From positions 1-64,000 of the forward strand of contig CAZJQI010000001.1 in the NCBI GenBank assembly GCA_964548275.1: a stretch of DNA of 64,000 bases. The letters are read 5' to 3'. The notes below the pieces were generated by a model. That model was not told the origin of the DNA, did not search any database, and saw nothing but the letters and a program-made list of their open reading frames with translations. The position numbers and the translations under genes are program-made. This document shows, one piece after another, positions 26,245 through 34,752 of the stretch (within the stretch, counting starts at the first letter, position 1; each line of letters begins with the position of its first letter). This stretch comes from JAUVUV01 sp964548275 (GTDB lineage: Bacteria; Gemmatimonadota; Glassbacteria; GWA2-58-10).

Positions 26245-27876
26245 TTATCTCAGAAGAGTCAGAACGTTCTGTCCCAAAGCATTCGCCTGCGACAGGAAGT
26301 TCGTGGCCGAGGATGTCAGAATCTGCGACGCCGTGAAATTGATCACCTCCTGGGAGAAATCGAGGTCGCGGATCTGGCTCTCGGAGGCGGCCAGGTTCTC
26401 ACCGGCCACGTTCAGGTTGGCGATCGTGCTTTCCAGGCGGTTCTGAACAGCACCGAGTTCAGCGCGCTGTTTCGACACCTGGCTGATCGCCACGTCGATC
26501 GACTTGATCGACTCCTGGGCGAGGAACTGATCGGACACGTTGAGCCCGTCGATTCCCAAACTAGAGGAAGACATATCACCTATCTGAGTGTTAAGGAAGT
26601 TACCATGGTTCGGGCCGATCTGGAAAGACAGCGGCCTCGGGGAAACCTGCACGACAAAACCGTCCGGGCCGGCCAGGGCATTGTTGACAACCTTGCTGAC
26701 CTGGTAAGCCTGGATCGTGGTCTTATCAACTGCGCTGATACTGATATCCAGAGTGGTTCTGAAACGCAGATCCACGCCCTGGACGAGTCCTGAAGCCCTG
26801 TCGCCATAGACCTTGGCGTTCCTGTCCGGGATTGTGCCCTCACCGATATCCATCACTGTGATCGAAAAGATCGGGAACACAGAGGTCTGGATTTCGTTGA
26901 AACCCAGGGCGGAAAGGATCGAGGGCTCGCCGCCGAATACCAGGCTACGCCCAGGCTCCGGAGTGGTAACAACTACACTAATGGCGCCTGCAGCACCGCC
27001 AGCCGGCGCCAGACCGACTTTGCCGATTGAGACCAACGTGGCCCCGTCGGAGATAGTGGCCGCCAGGCCGAGATCCGAAACCACACCGGGATTGTTGATT
27101 GCCAGCGACACCTTCCTGGCCAGTTCGCCGAGTGTGTCGGTGGTGAATATCTGGACCTCGGCCACCCGGTTGCTGGCATCGGAACTGAGAGTAAGGGTCA
27201 CTGAATCGATACCGCCGGTGAACACGCCGAAATCCTGGAACCGGCTGATCGACTGCAACTGGGTGTTGGCAGTGGCATCGATCGGGTCGCCGTTTTCCTT
27301 GATCGTCACGAAAAGCTCGGAGTTCTGAACCTGGAGCTTGCCAGTAGAAATCGCGTTGACAGCAACCGAAAATGTGCCTCCTTGACCCACATTGCCGACT
27401 ACCAGGCCCTGGATGCTGTTCACCGGGTCATCGGAGCTCACCAGGGCTCCGACATTACCGTTGAGCAGGTTAATACTGTTAAAGATGGTGGTTGCGGAAA
27501 TACGATCGATTTCGTCGATCAGCTGGACAACTTCGTCCTGGATCGCTCTGCGGTCCCGGCTGGTCAGCACGCCGTTGGCTGACTGCACCGCCAGAAAACG
27601 AATACGCTGTAACACGTTGTGCGTCTCGTTCAGGCCGCCCTCAGCAGTCTGAATCAGAGAGATGGCGTCCTGGGAGTTCGCTACTGCACGACCCAAACCG
27701 ATGATCTGCGCCCGTAAGTTCTCCGCAATGCTCAATCCGGCCGCATCATCCGCCGCACGGTTGATCCGGAATCCCGAGGCAAGTTTTTCCATGGACTTTC
27801 CAACCTTGTTGTTGTTGATCAACAGGTTTCTTCGTGCATTGATAGCCGCAACATTTGTGTTGAGGGTTAAGCTCAT
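26245..27876 (-). CDS. Flagellin paralogue 2
   Basis: 543 residues with complete flagellin N- and C-terminal helices (LTLNTNVAAINARRNLL, LASGFRINRAADDAAGLSIAENLRAQ; RLESTIANLNVAGENL, ending GQNVLTLLR). The central region (about 170-430) is closely related to paralogue 3, including PEPGRSLVFGGEPSILSALGF, so these two look like a recent duplication. The start follows CATGGAGGATAGAG. Twenty bases upstream is a hairpin with loop AAGGAA (27896-27920). It has its own downstream terminator and a 0.9-kb upstream spacer, so it is probably transcribed separately from its neighbours. Confidence 0.96.
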   Translation of the reverse strand: MSLTLNTNVAAINARRNLLINNNKVGKSMEKLASGFRINRAADDAAGLSIAENLRAQIIGLGRAVANSQDAISLIQTAEGGLNETHNVLQRIRFLAVQSANGVLTSRDRRAIQDEVVQLIDEIDRISATTIFNSINLLNGNVGALVSSDDPVNSIQGLVVGNVGQGGTFSVAVNAISTGKLQVQNSELFVTIKENGDPIDATANTQLQSISRFQDFGVFTGGIDSVTLTLSSDASNRVAEVQIFTTDTLGELARKVSLAINNPGVVSDLGLAATISDGATLVSIGKVGLAPAGGAAGAISVVVTTPEPGRSLVFGGEPSILSALGFNEIQTSVFPIFSITVMDIGEGTIPDRNAKVYGDRASGLVQGVDLRFRTTLDISISAVDKTTIQAYQVSKVVNNALAGPDGFVVQVSPRPLSFQIGPNHGNFLNTQIGDMSSSSLGIDGLNVSDQFLAQESIKSIDVAISQVSKQRAELGAVQNRLESTIANLNVAGENLAASESQIRDLDFSQEVINFTASQILTSSATNFLSQANALGQNVLTLLR

Positions 27877-27895
27877 CTCTATCCTCCATGATCGT

Positions 27896-27920
27896 CTGTT
27901 AAGGTTTCCTTACCCAACAG
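27896..27920 (-). promoter_or_regulatory. Leader hairpin with GGA hexaloop, flagellin 2
   Basis: On the minus strand CTGTTGGGT, loop AAGGAA, then ACCTTAACAG form a stem with two wobble pairs and one bulge. It is about 20 bases before the Shine-Dalgarno CATGGAGGAT. GGA in a hairpin loop plus GGA in the ribosome-binding site is the layout recognised by CsrA. Similar hairpins precede flagellins 3 and 4. Confidence 0.5.
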
Positions 27921-28395
27921 AACGTTGCTTATTTGGATTCGCAGTTGGTTCCTGATTCTTCGGGCGACGACTATTTTATCAGTTCTGTCGGATTCACAAA
28001 AAATTGCTCAGCATACAGGCCTCCTGGCTTCATGCTTAGTTGTTAAGGTTATCAAACTATCATGTTTAATTTTCTCCAATCTGTCAGGTAAAAATTTCTA
28101 TTTATTGTAAATCAATTAAAATTGACTAAGTTTATTTTCCTGTTAAAAGTATGATAGCTCGAATCTTATTTGTCTGATAATTGTTTCATTCTAACATATT
28201 GGATTTTAACGTTTTATCTTCTGCCAACCCTTTGTTTCCCTCCTGTTGGAATTAGGGAAAACGAGTCAATTTATCAAGATATGGCACGTATTTTGCTTAA
28301 TTTCCGTTTGCAAAAAAAGGCACAATATACATCAAATAAAAAGGGGTGCTTAATAAGCTGAACCTTTTTGCCCGTACGATGTTGTTGTGCTTATG

Positions 28396-28432
28396 AAGGC
28401 TTTTGGAGGGGGGCTCCAAAAGCCTTTTTTTT
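28396..28432 (+). terminator. Rho-independent terminator, plus strand
   Basis: AAGGCTTTTGGAG (28396-28408), a five-G loop, exact complement 28414-28426, and eight T. As at 26039-26075 there is no plus-strand gene before it, and the stem sequences of the two (TTTTGAAG, TTTTGGAG) are alike. Confidence 0.8.
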
Positions 28433-28710
28433 GCTTTCAAAATCAGAAAAATTGCAGAAAAAAGGGTAAATTAGGACAACATCAGAGGCACAATTCACCC
28501 CTAAGGGTAGAAAAGCACCGTTTGAGTTATCTGGTCGCCGCCGTACAATAAACTTAGCCCATAGAATTTATCGGCTATACTCCTATATCGGCACTCGATT
28601 GAGAAAGTTTAGAATTTTTAAATTTTTTTTATAACAAGGGTTAAAGACTTTCTTGTGGGAAGAAATTTCTGCTGTGAGGTCAAGAAAAAAGCGCTTTTTG
28701 GGGAAAAAGG

Positions 28711-28759
28711 GGCTTAAACCCCGGCCCGGGTTATTACTAGCCGGGCCGGGGTTTAAGCC
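28711..28759. terminator. Perfect 19-bp inverted repeat downstream of flagellin 3
   Basis: GGCTTAAACCCCGGCCCGG (28711-28729) and its exact complement (28741-28759) enclose an 11-base loop, 34 bases after the flagellin 3 stop codon. The long GC stem suits a terminator or a 3'-end RNA stabiliser; the T-tract on the minus strand is weak. Confidence 0.65.
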
Positions 28760-28792
28760 GGAGGGGGGCCTGCCTCGGCTTGCCCGTGTGTA

Positions 28793-30424
28793 TTACTGCA
28801 GAAGAGTTAATACATTGTTACTCAAAGCGTTCGCCTGAGCCAGGAAGCTTGTTCCCGAGGCGGTCAGAATCTGGGCCGAGGTGAACTCAATCACCTCATC
28901 GGAGAAGTCCAGATCCCTGATCTGGGATTCCGACGCCTGCATGTTTTCTTCGGCGACACTGAGGTTGGCGATCGTGCTCTCCAGTCGGTTCTGCACAGCA
29001 CCAAGGGTGGAACGCTGGGCACTGACAAGATCGAGCGCCGTGTCTATCGGTTTGATCGACTCCTGTGCCAGGAGCTGGCCGCTGATATTAAGCCCCTGAA
29101 TACCAAGAGATGCAGCGGTCATATCGCCAATCTGGGTATTGATAAAGTTACCGTGGTTAGGCCCGATCTGGAAAGAAAGCGGACGGGGCGAAACCTGAAT
29201 CACGAAACCGTCCGGTCCGGAGAGATCATTCTGAACGAGCTTGGCAATCCGGAAGGCCCCTACCTGGTCAACATCAGTTGAGCTGATACTGATATCCAGC
29301 GTGGTGCGGAAAGAAATATCCACACCCTGGATCAGGTTGCTCGCCCGGTTGCCGAAAACCCGCGAATGTTTGGTTGCGATCTTTCCCTCACCAATGTCGA
29401 TTACCGTGAGGGAGAAGACTGGCTGCACCGGAGACTGGACTTCACTGAAACCCAGGGCTGTCAGCAGCGAGGACTCTCCACCGAAAACCAGCGTTGCTCC
29501 CGGTTCAGGGGTGGTGACAATGAGGCTCGTTGCCCCTATGCTTCCGCCAGCCGGCGCCAGACCGACCTTGGCAATACTGATCAGAGGAGCACCGTCGCTT
29601 TTGTTTGCGGCCAATCCGAGGTCCGTAGAGGTATTCGGATTGTTGATCGCCAGGGAAATCTTCCGTGACAATTCTCCCAGCGTGTCGGTGGCAAATACCT
29701 GGACGCTGGTGATCTTGTTATCCACATTGCTGCTCAGGGTCAGGCTTACCGAGTCCTGGCCACCAGTGAAAACCCCGTAATCCTGGAACCGGCTGATCGA
29801 CTGCAGGTTGGAGTTCTCATCTGCATCCAGCGGAACGCCCGCCTCGGTGATCAGGACAAAGGTCTGCGAGTTCTGCACCTGCAACTTGCCCATATCCTTC
29901 GCACTGATCGCCACCGAAAAAGTACCACCCGGGCCTACATTACTCACTATAATACCGGTGACATTGTTCGGATCGTCCGAGCTGACCAGCGCCCCTACAT
30001 TACCGTTAAGCAGGTTGATGCTGTTGAAAGTAGTGGTCAGAGCAATCCGGTCCAGCTCGTCGATCAACTGGAATATCTCATCCTGAAGAGCTCTGCGGTC
30101 ACGGCTTGTCAGCGTGCCGTTTGCCGACTGGACCGCAAGATAGCGCATTCTCTGCAGGACGTTGTGCTGTTCGCCCAGCGCACCTTCCGCTACCTGTATC
30201 AATGAAATCGCATCCTGCGAGTTGGCCACCGCCCGGCTCAAGCCGATAACCTGTGCGCGCAGGTTTTCGGCGATTGTCATCCCTGCAGAATCATCGGCCG
30301 CACGGTTGATCCTCAATCCCGAGGATAGCTTTTCCATGCTTTTGCCGACCCGCGCGTTCTGCAGCAGGAGGTTGCGGCGGGTGTTGATGGCTGAAATATT
30401 GGTATTTAAAGTAAGACCAGCCAT
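28793..30424 (-). CDS. Flagellin paralogue 3
   Basis: 543 residues from the ATG at 30424 (MAGLTLNTNISAINTRRN). This start is chosen because CATGGAGGATAATCTT lies directly before it; the frame itself runs five codons further up. The D0/D1 helices at both ends are complete (LSSGLRINRAADDSAGMTIAENL; ending SNNVLTLLQ). The central region resembles paralogue 2 almost throughout (PEPGATLVFGGESSLLTALGFSE, IDIGEGKIATKHSRVFGNRAS). A hairpin with loop AGGGAA sits in its leader. Confidence 0.96.
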   Translation of the reverse strand: MAGLTLNTNISAINTRRNLLLQNARVGKSMEKLSSGLRINRAADDSAGMTIAENLRAQVIGLSRAVANSQDAISLIQVAEGALGEQHNVLQRMRYLAVQSANGTLTSRDRRALQDEIFQLIDELDRIALTTTFNSINLLNGNVGALVSSDDPNNVTGIIVSNVGPGGTFSVAISAKDMGKLQVQNSQTFVLITEAGVPLDADENSNLQSISRFQDYGVFTGGQDSVSLTLSSNVDNKITSVQVFATDTLGELSRKISLAINNPNTSTDLGLAANKSDGAPLISIAKVGLAPAGGSIGATSLIVTTPEPGATLVFGGESSLLTALGFSEVQSPVQPVFSLTVIDIGEGKIATKHSRVFGNRASNLIQGVDISFRTTLDISISSTDVDQVGAFRIAKLVQNDLSGPDGFVIQVSPRPLSFQIGPNHGNFINTQIGDMTAASLGIQGLNISGQLLAQESIKPIDTALDLVSAQRSTLGAVQNRLESTIANLSVAEENMQASESQIRDLDFSDEVIEFTSAQILTASGTSFLAQANALSNNVLTLLQ

Positions 30425-31567
30425 AAGATTATCCTCCATGATAGGTTAAGAGCAAGTTTCCCTACTTACTCTATCAAAATCAAATGTGCGCACCTCCAGA
30501 GACATCGGGTCCAGGTCTGGACCACCGATCAGTGCACAATGCGGAATTTATATTCCAGCAAAGGAATATTATCCGCCTCTAAGTAGAATCACCTCCTTTT
30601 TAGAATGACTAGTGATTGTTCGATAAGCACTTCCAAACAAAGTATAATGATCCATTTGGGGCGACTTATTAGCTTGCCTTCGGACGCAGGGCTCCTGAAA
30701 AGGGCGTAATTATCCTTCAGACAAGCACACTCTGGCTCTTGCCGTATTTCTTCACACCGGACCAAGCGGGCAATGGGACCTCGAGGTTCCCCAGGGGTTT
30801 TCACGGCGCAGTTCACCCCTTGAGGCAGACACAAACTCCTCTCAGGCTTCGTGCACACACAGAGACTCCCGCGTAACACGAGGCTTTGATGCTCGCTCTT
30901 CAGGCATGAAGCCGGAAGTATTTCGATTTTGGATTAGCTGTGCTGCATACACGGACCTCCATGTCCAGGGCGGGTCTTCCGTGACCCGATGGTTAAAGGA
31001 GTTGCTTGGGCAACAGTACCCTCGCTCGGCAGAACACCGGAAATGCCATCAGGGACCACGCTTAAAATGGCGCACTGCCGCCTCGGGTAACCACCCCAAC
31101 TTGCCGGATTTAGGCGCTATGGGGCGGGAGTTTATTTCTTTCTGCCGGGTCATCGCACCGGCGTTTGATTTTATGTCAGATAACGTGTTCTTTAATCTTC
31201 TCCGTTCTTTCCAGTGATCAGAAATAGTGAAGTTACCCGGAGTTTTTGCCCTGACTTCGTTTGCTATGGAAAGCCATTTTTGTATTCCGATACAGCATCT
31301 GTACTGTTATAATCACGTTTCTCTCAACAGATTACGCGGACACACTTTTATCGGATGTCTGTGAGTTTGTCCCACGCTTGGAGAAAGTTGCGCCTGCGCC
31401 TGTAATTTTTCTCTGAGAAGGCATTATTTGGCTTGGGAGCCCAGGCAGCCTCTCAGCGCGGAATGAACATTATTCACAGCGTGCCTGTCATAGTGGTAAC
31501 AGTAGACTGCTACCGGCAATTGTTGTCAAAGAGCCTATCTGCTTGGACGGAGTATATCCTTCTTCTT
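30425..31567. other. 1.1-kb spacer between flagellins 4 and 3
   Basis: I find no credible protein gene and no recognised RNA family. A minus-strand open frame of 96 codons (30589-30879) has no family resemblance and an unlikely composition. Immediately after it on the minus strand is AAAAAGGAGGTGATTC, a perfect anti-16S match with no start codon at normal spacing. The flagellin 3 leader hairpin lies at the left end. Confidence 0.45.
30450..30471 (-). promoter_or_regulatory. Leader hairpin with GGA hexaloop, flagellin 3
   Basis: On the minus strand GAGTAAGT, loop AGGGAA, ACTTGCTC form an 8-bp stem (one G-U). It ends about 10 bases before the CATGGAGG ribosome-binding site. It corresponds in position and loop to the hairpins of flagellins 2 and 4. 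Confidence 0.55.
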
Positions 31568-33226
31568 TCAACCTCCGATCAGAGCGAGAACTGTATTGCT
31601 CAGAGCGTTGGCCTGAGCCAGGAACGATGTTGCCGACTGGGTTAGAACCTGCAGCGCAGTGAAATTGACTATCTCGTCCGAGAAGTCGAGATCGCGGATC
31701 TGGGATTCGCTGCCTGTCAGATTTTCCGATGAGATCTGAAGGCTGCGGATCGTGCTTTCCAGACGGTTCTGCACCGCGCCGAGGTTGGCCCGCTCTGCAT
31801 TGAGACGTTTAAGGGCGTTGTCGACGGTTCTGATCGACTCGCCCGCCAGTGTCTGGTCAACGATATTAATCCCGTTTATCCCCAGGCTGTTGGCGCTTAT
31901 GTCCCCAATCCTTGTTGAAAGAACATCGCCCTGATTGGCTCCGATTTGAAATACCAGAGGCCTGGGAGTGATCTCCAGAAGAAAACTGTTACTTTCATCA
32001 CTCTGGCTGATCACCAGTTCTGGCACATTGAAAGCCCCGACCTGGGTGACCGAGGACCCGGAAAGGCTGATATTGAGAGTGGGCCGGAAACTGATATCGA
32101 CTCCCTGGATAAGCCCGGAAGCCCGGTCACCGAATACTTTCAATGTCTTGGGAATAAACTTTTTAAACGGACTGGAAATATTGTTTACCGTAATGGAAAA
32201 AACCGGTGGCTGCGTTTTCTGGATTTCGTTGAACCCTAATGCTGAGAGGACTTTGTCATCGCCACCCCAGACAAGCCTCCGGCCAGGCTCGGGGTTCATG
32301 ATTGTCATTACCGTGCTACCTGGCAAGCCGCCGCCCGGAGAGACACCGACAGAGGCAATACTGACCAGAGTTGCCCCGTCCGAGATGCCTCCTCCCAGGT
32401 TGAGGTCGGTGGTCTGGTCCGGGTCGTTGATTGCAAGCGATATGCGTTCCTTCGCGATTTCAAGCGTGTCCGTGGCGAACAACTCGAAATTGGTGATCTT
32501 GTTGTCCGCATCGCTGCTCAGGGTGAGTGTCACGCTGCGCACCCCACCTTCGAAAACCTTGAAATTCCTGAAAGAGCTGATCGACTGAAGGGTGGTCTGA
32601 GATGTTGCATCGAATATTCGACCCTTTTCGTCGATTGTGGTCAGAATAGCCGTGCCCAGAACCTGGTTGCGGCCAAAAAGGCGGTTCCCTGGCGTGGATT
32701 CGCTCACATTGATTGTTACAGAGAAAATTCCCCCTTCGCCTACGTCGCTCACAACTATACCGTTAATATCCAGCGGGTGGTTCGTGCTCACAAGCGCCGA
32801 GGAGTTTCCGTTGAGCAGGTTGATGCTGTTGAATGTGGTTGTAGAGGCGATACGGTTGATCTCTTCGATCAGAAGGGAAACCTCGTTCTGGATCGCCTGT
32901 CGGTCCTTGCTGGTAAGGGTGCCGTTGGCTGCCTGTACGGAAAGCTGGCGGATCCGGTGAAGGATCGAGTTGCCCTCTTTCATGGCACCCTCACCGGTCT
33001 GAATCAGCGATATCCCGTCGGCGGCATTGGTTATCGCTCGGTTCAGGCCGACAATCTGGGCTCGCAGGTTTTCCGCAATGGTCAGTCCTGCGGCATCGTC
33101 AGCGCTGCGATTGATTCTCAGACCACTGGAAAGACGTTCCATACTGGTCTTCAACTCGTCGCTGACTCTGAGAAGATTTCGGCGGGCAGTTATGGCAGAA
33201 ATGTTTGTGTTGAGCGATAAAGCCAT
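31568..33226 (-). CDS. Flagellin paralogue 4
   Basis: 552 residues, the longest of the four, with complete terminal helices (LSLNTNISAITARRNLL, RLSSGLRINRSADDAAGL; RLESTIRSLQISSENL, ending SNTVLALIGG). The central part carries an insertion relative to the others around ESTPGNRLFGRNQ (about residue 180) and is the most divergent inside. The start follows CAAGGAGGATGAAGT. It is first in the direction of transcription, with the cleanest GGA-loop hairpin (33250-33267) in its leader. Confidence 0.96.
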   Translation of the reverse strand: MALSLNTNISAITARRNLLRVSDELKTSMERLSSGLRINRSADDAAGLTIAENLRAQIVGLNRAITNAADGISLIQTGEGAMKEGNSILHRIRQLSVQAANGTLTSKDRQAIQNEVSLLIEEINRIASTTTFNSINLLNGNSSALVSTNHPLDINGIVVSDVGEGGIFSVTINVSESTPGNRLFGRNQVLGTAILTTIDEKGRIFDATSQTTLQSISSFRNFKVFEGGVRSVTLTLSSDADNKITNFELFATDTLEIAKERISLAINDPDQTTDLNLGGGISDGATLVSIASVGVSPGGGLPGSTVMTIMNPEPGRRLVWGGDDKVLSALGFNEIQKTQPPVFSITVNNISSPFKKFIPKTLKVFGDRASGLIQGVDISFRPTLNISLSGSSVTQVGAFNVPELVISQSDESNSFLLEITPRPLVFQIGANQGDVLSTRIGDISANSLGINGINIVDQTLAGESIRTVDNALKRLNAERANLGAVQNRLESTIRSLQISSENLTGSESQIRDLDFSDEIVNFTALQVLTQSATSFLAQANALSNTVLALIGG

Positions 33227-33592
33227 ACTTCATCCTCCTTGATGATATATTAAGCATCCTTGCTTAATAGGCGGTCTTTTGTCGCGAAGGGAAGACCACC
33301 AGACCCAGGCTGGATTTTTTGGCAGGGGGATTAATGCCAAACTAATCTGTTAAGGAATATCTCCTGTGCCATTGTTTACCGGAATAAGCACACTTTCAGC
33401 CCGCACTCAGAACCTGACGGCTCGGAGGTGAGCTGAAGTATCGCCCTCTTGCTCCTTTTATCGACAGGGCGGATTTAAACTTTAGAAAATTGGGGCTGAA
33501 AAATTGGCAAATAAATAAATCGGGTAAGAGGGAAAGGCTGCTATTAGTGCAATTAAAAGGGATTCCCCTGGGCAAAGACGTTGGTATTATTG
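33227..33592. other. Flagellin 4 upstream region
   Basis: Contains the leader hairpin at 33250-33267 and presumably the flagellin 4 promoter, but I cannot identify a sigma-28 or sigma-54 site with confidence. No gene is seen. Confidence 0.45.
33250..33267 (-). promoter_or_regulatory. Leader hairpin with GGA hexaloop, flagellin 4
   Basis: On the minus strand TTAAGC, loop AAGGAT, GCTTAA: a perfect 6-bp stem with GGA centred in a hexaloop, about 10 bases before the AAGGAGGA ribosome-binding site. This is the textbook form of a high-affinity CsrA site. Confidence 0.6.
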
Positions 33593-33810
33593 TTAAACGT
33601 GAAAAACCTCTGAGGATACCAATGGGACAGTTCTGAAGAGAAGAAAGGAGAAGTGCGTAACTGGAGGATTTATCCAGCGAATCAGCACGGCGCGAACCGG
33701 CGAGGCCTCCGCTCCTTTTATTTTCAAGGGCAAGGCAATCAGGGTGTAATCCCCTTCCGGGACTTTTGCCAGGTTTATGCCTTCAAGGATCATTACATCG
33801 ATAGACCGCT
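33593..33810 (-). pseudogene. C-terminal remnant of a cyclase-family hydrolase
   Basis: The minus-strand frame reads VMILEGINLAKVPEGDYTLI followed by ALPLKIKGAEASPVRAVLI, the highly conserved C-terminus of the cyclase family (PF04199; kynurenine-formamidase-like metal hydrolases). The rest of the gene, including the HxGTHxD metal site, is missing upstream, where the TudS-like gene lies instead. The frame then runs about 25 codons past the normal end. Only the last quarter of an ancestral gene survives. Confidence 0.7.
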
Positions 33811-33907
33811 TCCTGTTGGCCGAGCATTACGCTGATATCGAAAATTTGGTTGAACCGGCCTATAACAAGATCTTCATTGCTTGATCGCCCGCCAGCCATA
33901 ATAATCG

Positions 33908-34600
33908 CTACCCGGTTTCCTTTAGCCGCCCGGCGATCCAGGCCACCGCCTCCTCGGCTCTCTCATCATCGATTCCCTTGAATGGTAATTCTATCCCGGC
34001 CTCTTTCATCAGAGCCTTGAGTTCCTGGATGAAAACGCCCTCGCCGGGTGCGAACCTGTTATTCGCATCAGGCCAGGCTGTTCTGTCCACCCCGCAGGTC
34101 GGGCTGCCGTCGTTGCCGATCACACCGATCATTTCGAAACCCTGGAAACGGTATTCTTTCATCTGAAACACCACCTGTTCGGCCAGCTTGCGGATACGTT
34201 CCCGTGAGATCGGCTGCTCCAGTGCCTGTCGAAGGTACTCCACCTCCGGCTCGTCGCGGTCGCGGCCCAGCCCGGTGACCAGCAGCTCGGGGCACGGCAT
34301 CTGGGCCATTCCCAGCTCGTTATCCATGCAGAACCGGATAATCGGCTTGACCGAGGCAGGGAAGACCCTGGCGCAGTTATGCATGCGCGCGTTCATGTTC
34401 GGGATACAGTGGGCCAGGAAGATCACCTTTTTGCTGCGCATATCATTGAAATCCCTCTTGTGGCGAGGGTGGTCGAGCAGCCGGAATTTATTTTCAGCAC
34501 TCCCGGCCGGGTAGGCTGAGCCAAGAAGGCAGGCAGCAACCCCTGCACCGCAGAACTGTTTGAAAAAGCAATTTCTTTTGATTGGTTTGGACATTTCCAT
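33908..34600 (-). CDS. TudS/DUF523-related putative desulfidase with N-terminal export-like extension
   Basis: 230 residues. From about residue 55 (MRSKKVIFLAHCIPNMNARM) it matches the TudS-related group of DUF523, whose founding member removes sulfur from thiouracil with a [4Fe-4S] cluster. C65, C103 (MPCPELL) and C169 (GSPTCG) are the expected three cluster ligands. Before it is a 50-residue extension with a hydrophobic stretch (CGAGVAACLLGSAYPAGSA) that looks like a signal peptide. The start at 34600 has a GAGGTAATA Shine-Dalgarno, so the extension seems real. An exported iron-sulfur desulfidase would be unusual; an internal start at residue 54 is the alternative. The substrate is unknown. 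Confidence 0.7.
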   Translation of the reverse strand: MEMSKPIKRNCFFKQFCGAGVAACLLGSAYPAGSAENKFRLLDHPRHKRDFNDMRSKKVIFLAHCIPNMNARMHNCARVFPASVKPIIRFCMDNELGMAQMPCPELLVTGLGRDRDEPEVEYLRQALEQPISRERIRKLAEQVVFQMKEYRFQGFEMIGVIGNDGSPTCGVDRTAWPDANNRFAPGEGVFIQELKALMKEAGIELPFKGIDDERAEEAVAWIAGRLKETG

Positions 34601-34752
34601 TATTACCTCAGGAGGAAACAGGTGAAAATATTTTTTCAGGCCGGATATTTCGAGAATCAGGTGAATAACCTTTCAACCTGTGTATCGAATATACAGGGGC
34701 GCAGCATTCCGTGTCCCTGCGGTATTTACAACCTATCGCATAGAAACCCCCT

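Larger units (their letters stand above)
27877..28792. other. 0.9-kb spacer between flagellins 3 and 2
   Basis: No protein gene recognised. It contains the flagellin 2 leader hairpin, a plus-strand terminator (28396-28432), an inverted-orientation copy of the spacer loop motif (28526-28546, complement of GTACGGCGGCGACCAGATAAC less one end base), and the flagellin 3 terminator (28711-28759). The rest is AT-rich. Confidence 0.55.

Noticed and set aside
30589..30879. 96-codon minus-strand open frame upstream of flagellin 3
   Set aside because: Composition (many Cys, Arg and Pro without pattern) is not protein-like and no homologue comes to mind. The nearby perfect AAGGAGGTG has no start codon at normal distance.
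23260..33242. Many plus-strand open frames of 60-200 codons opposite the flagellins
   Set aside because: They mirror flagellin codons, have no family resemblance and no ribosome-binding sites; they are antisense shadows of a GC-biased coding pattern.
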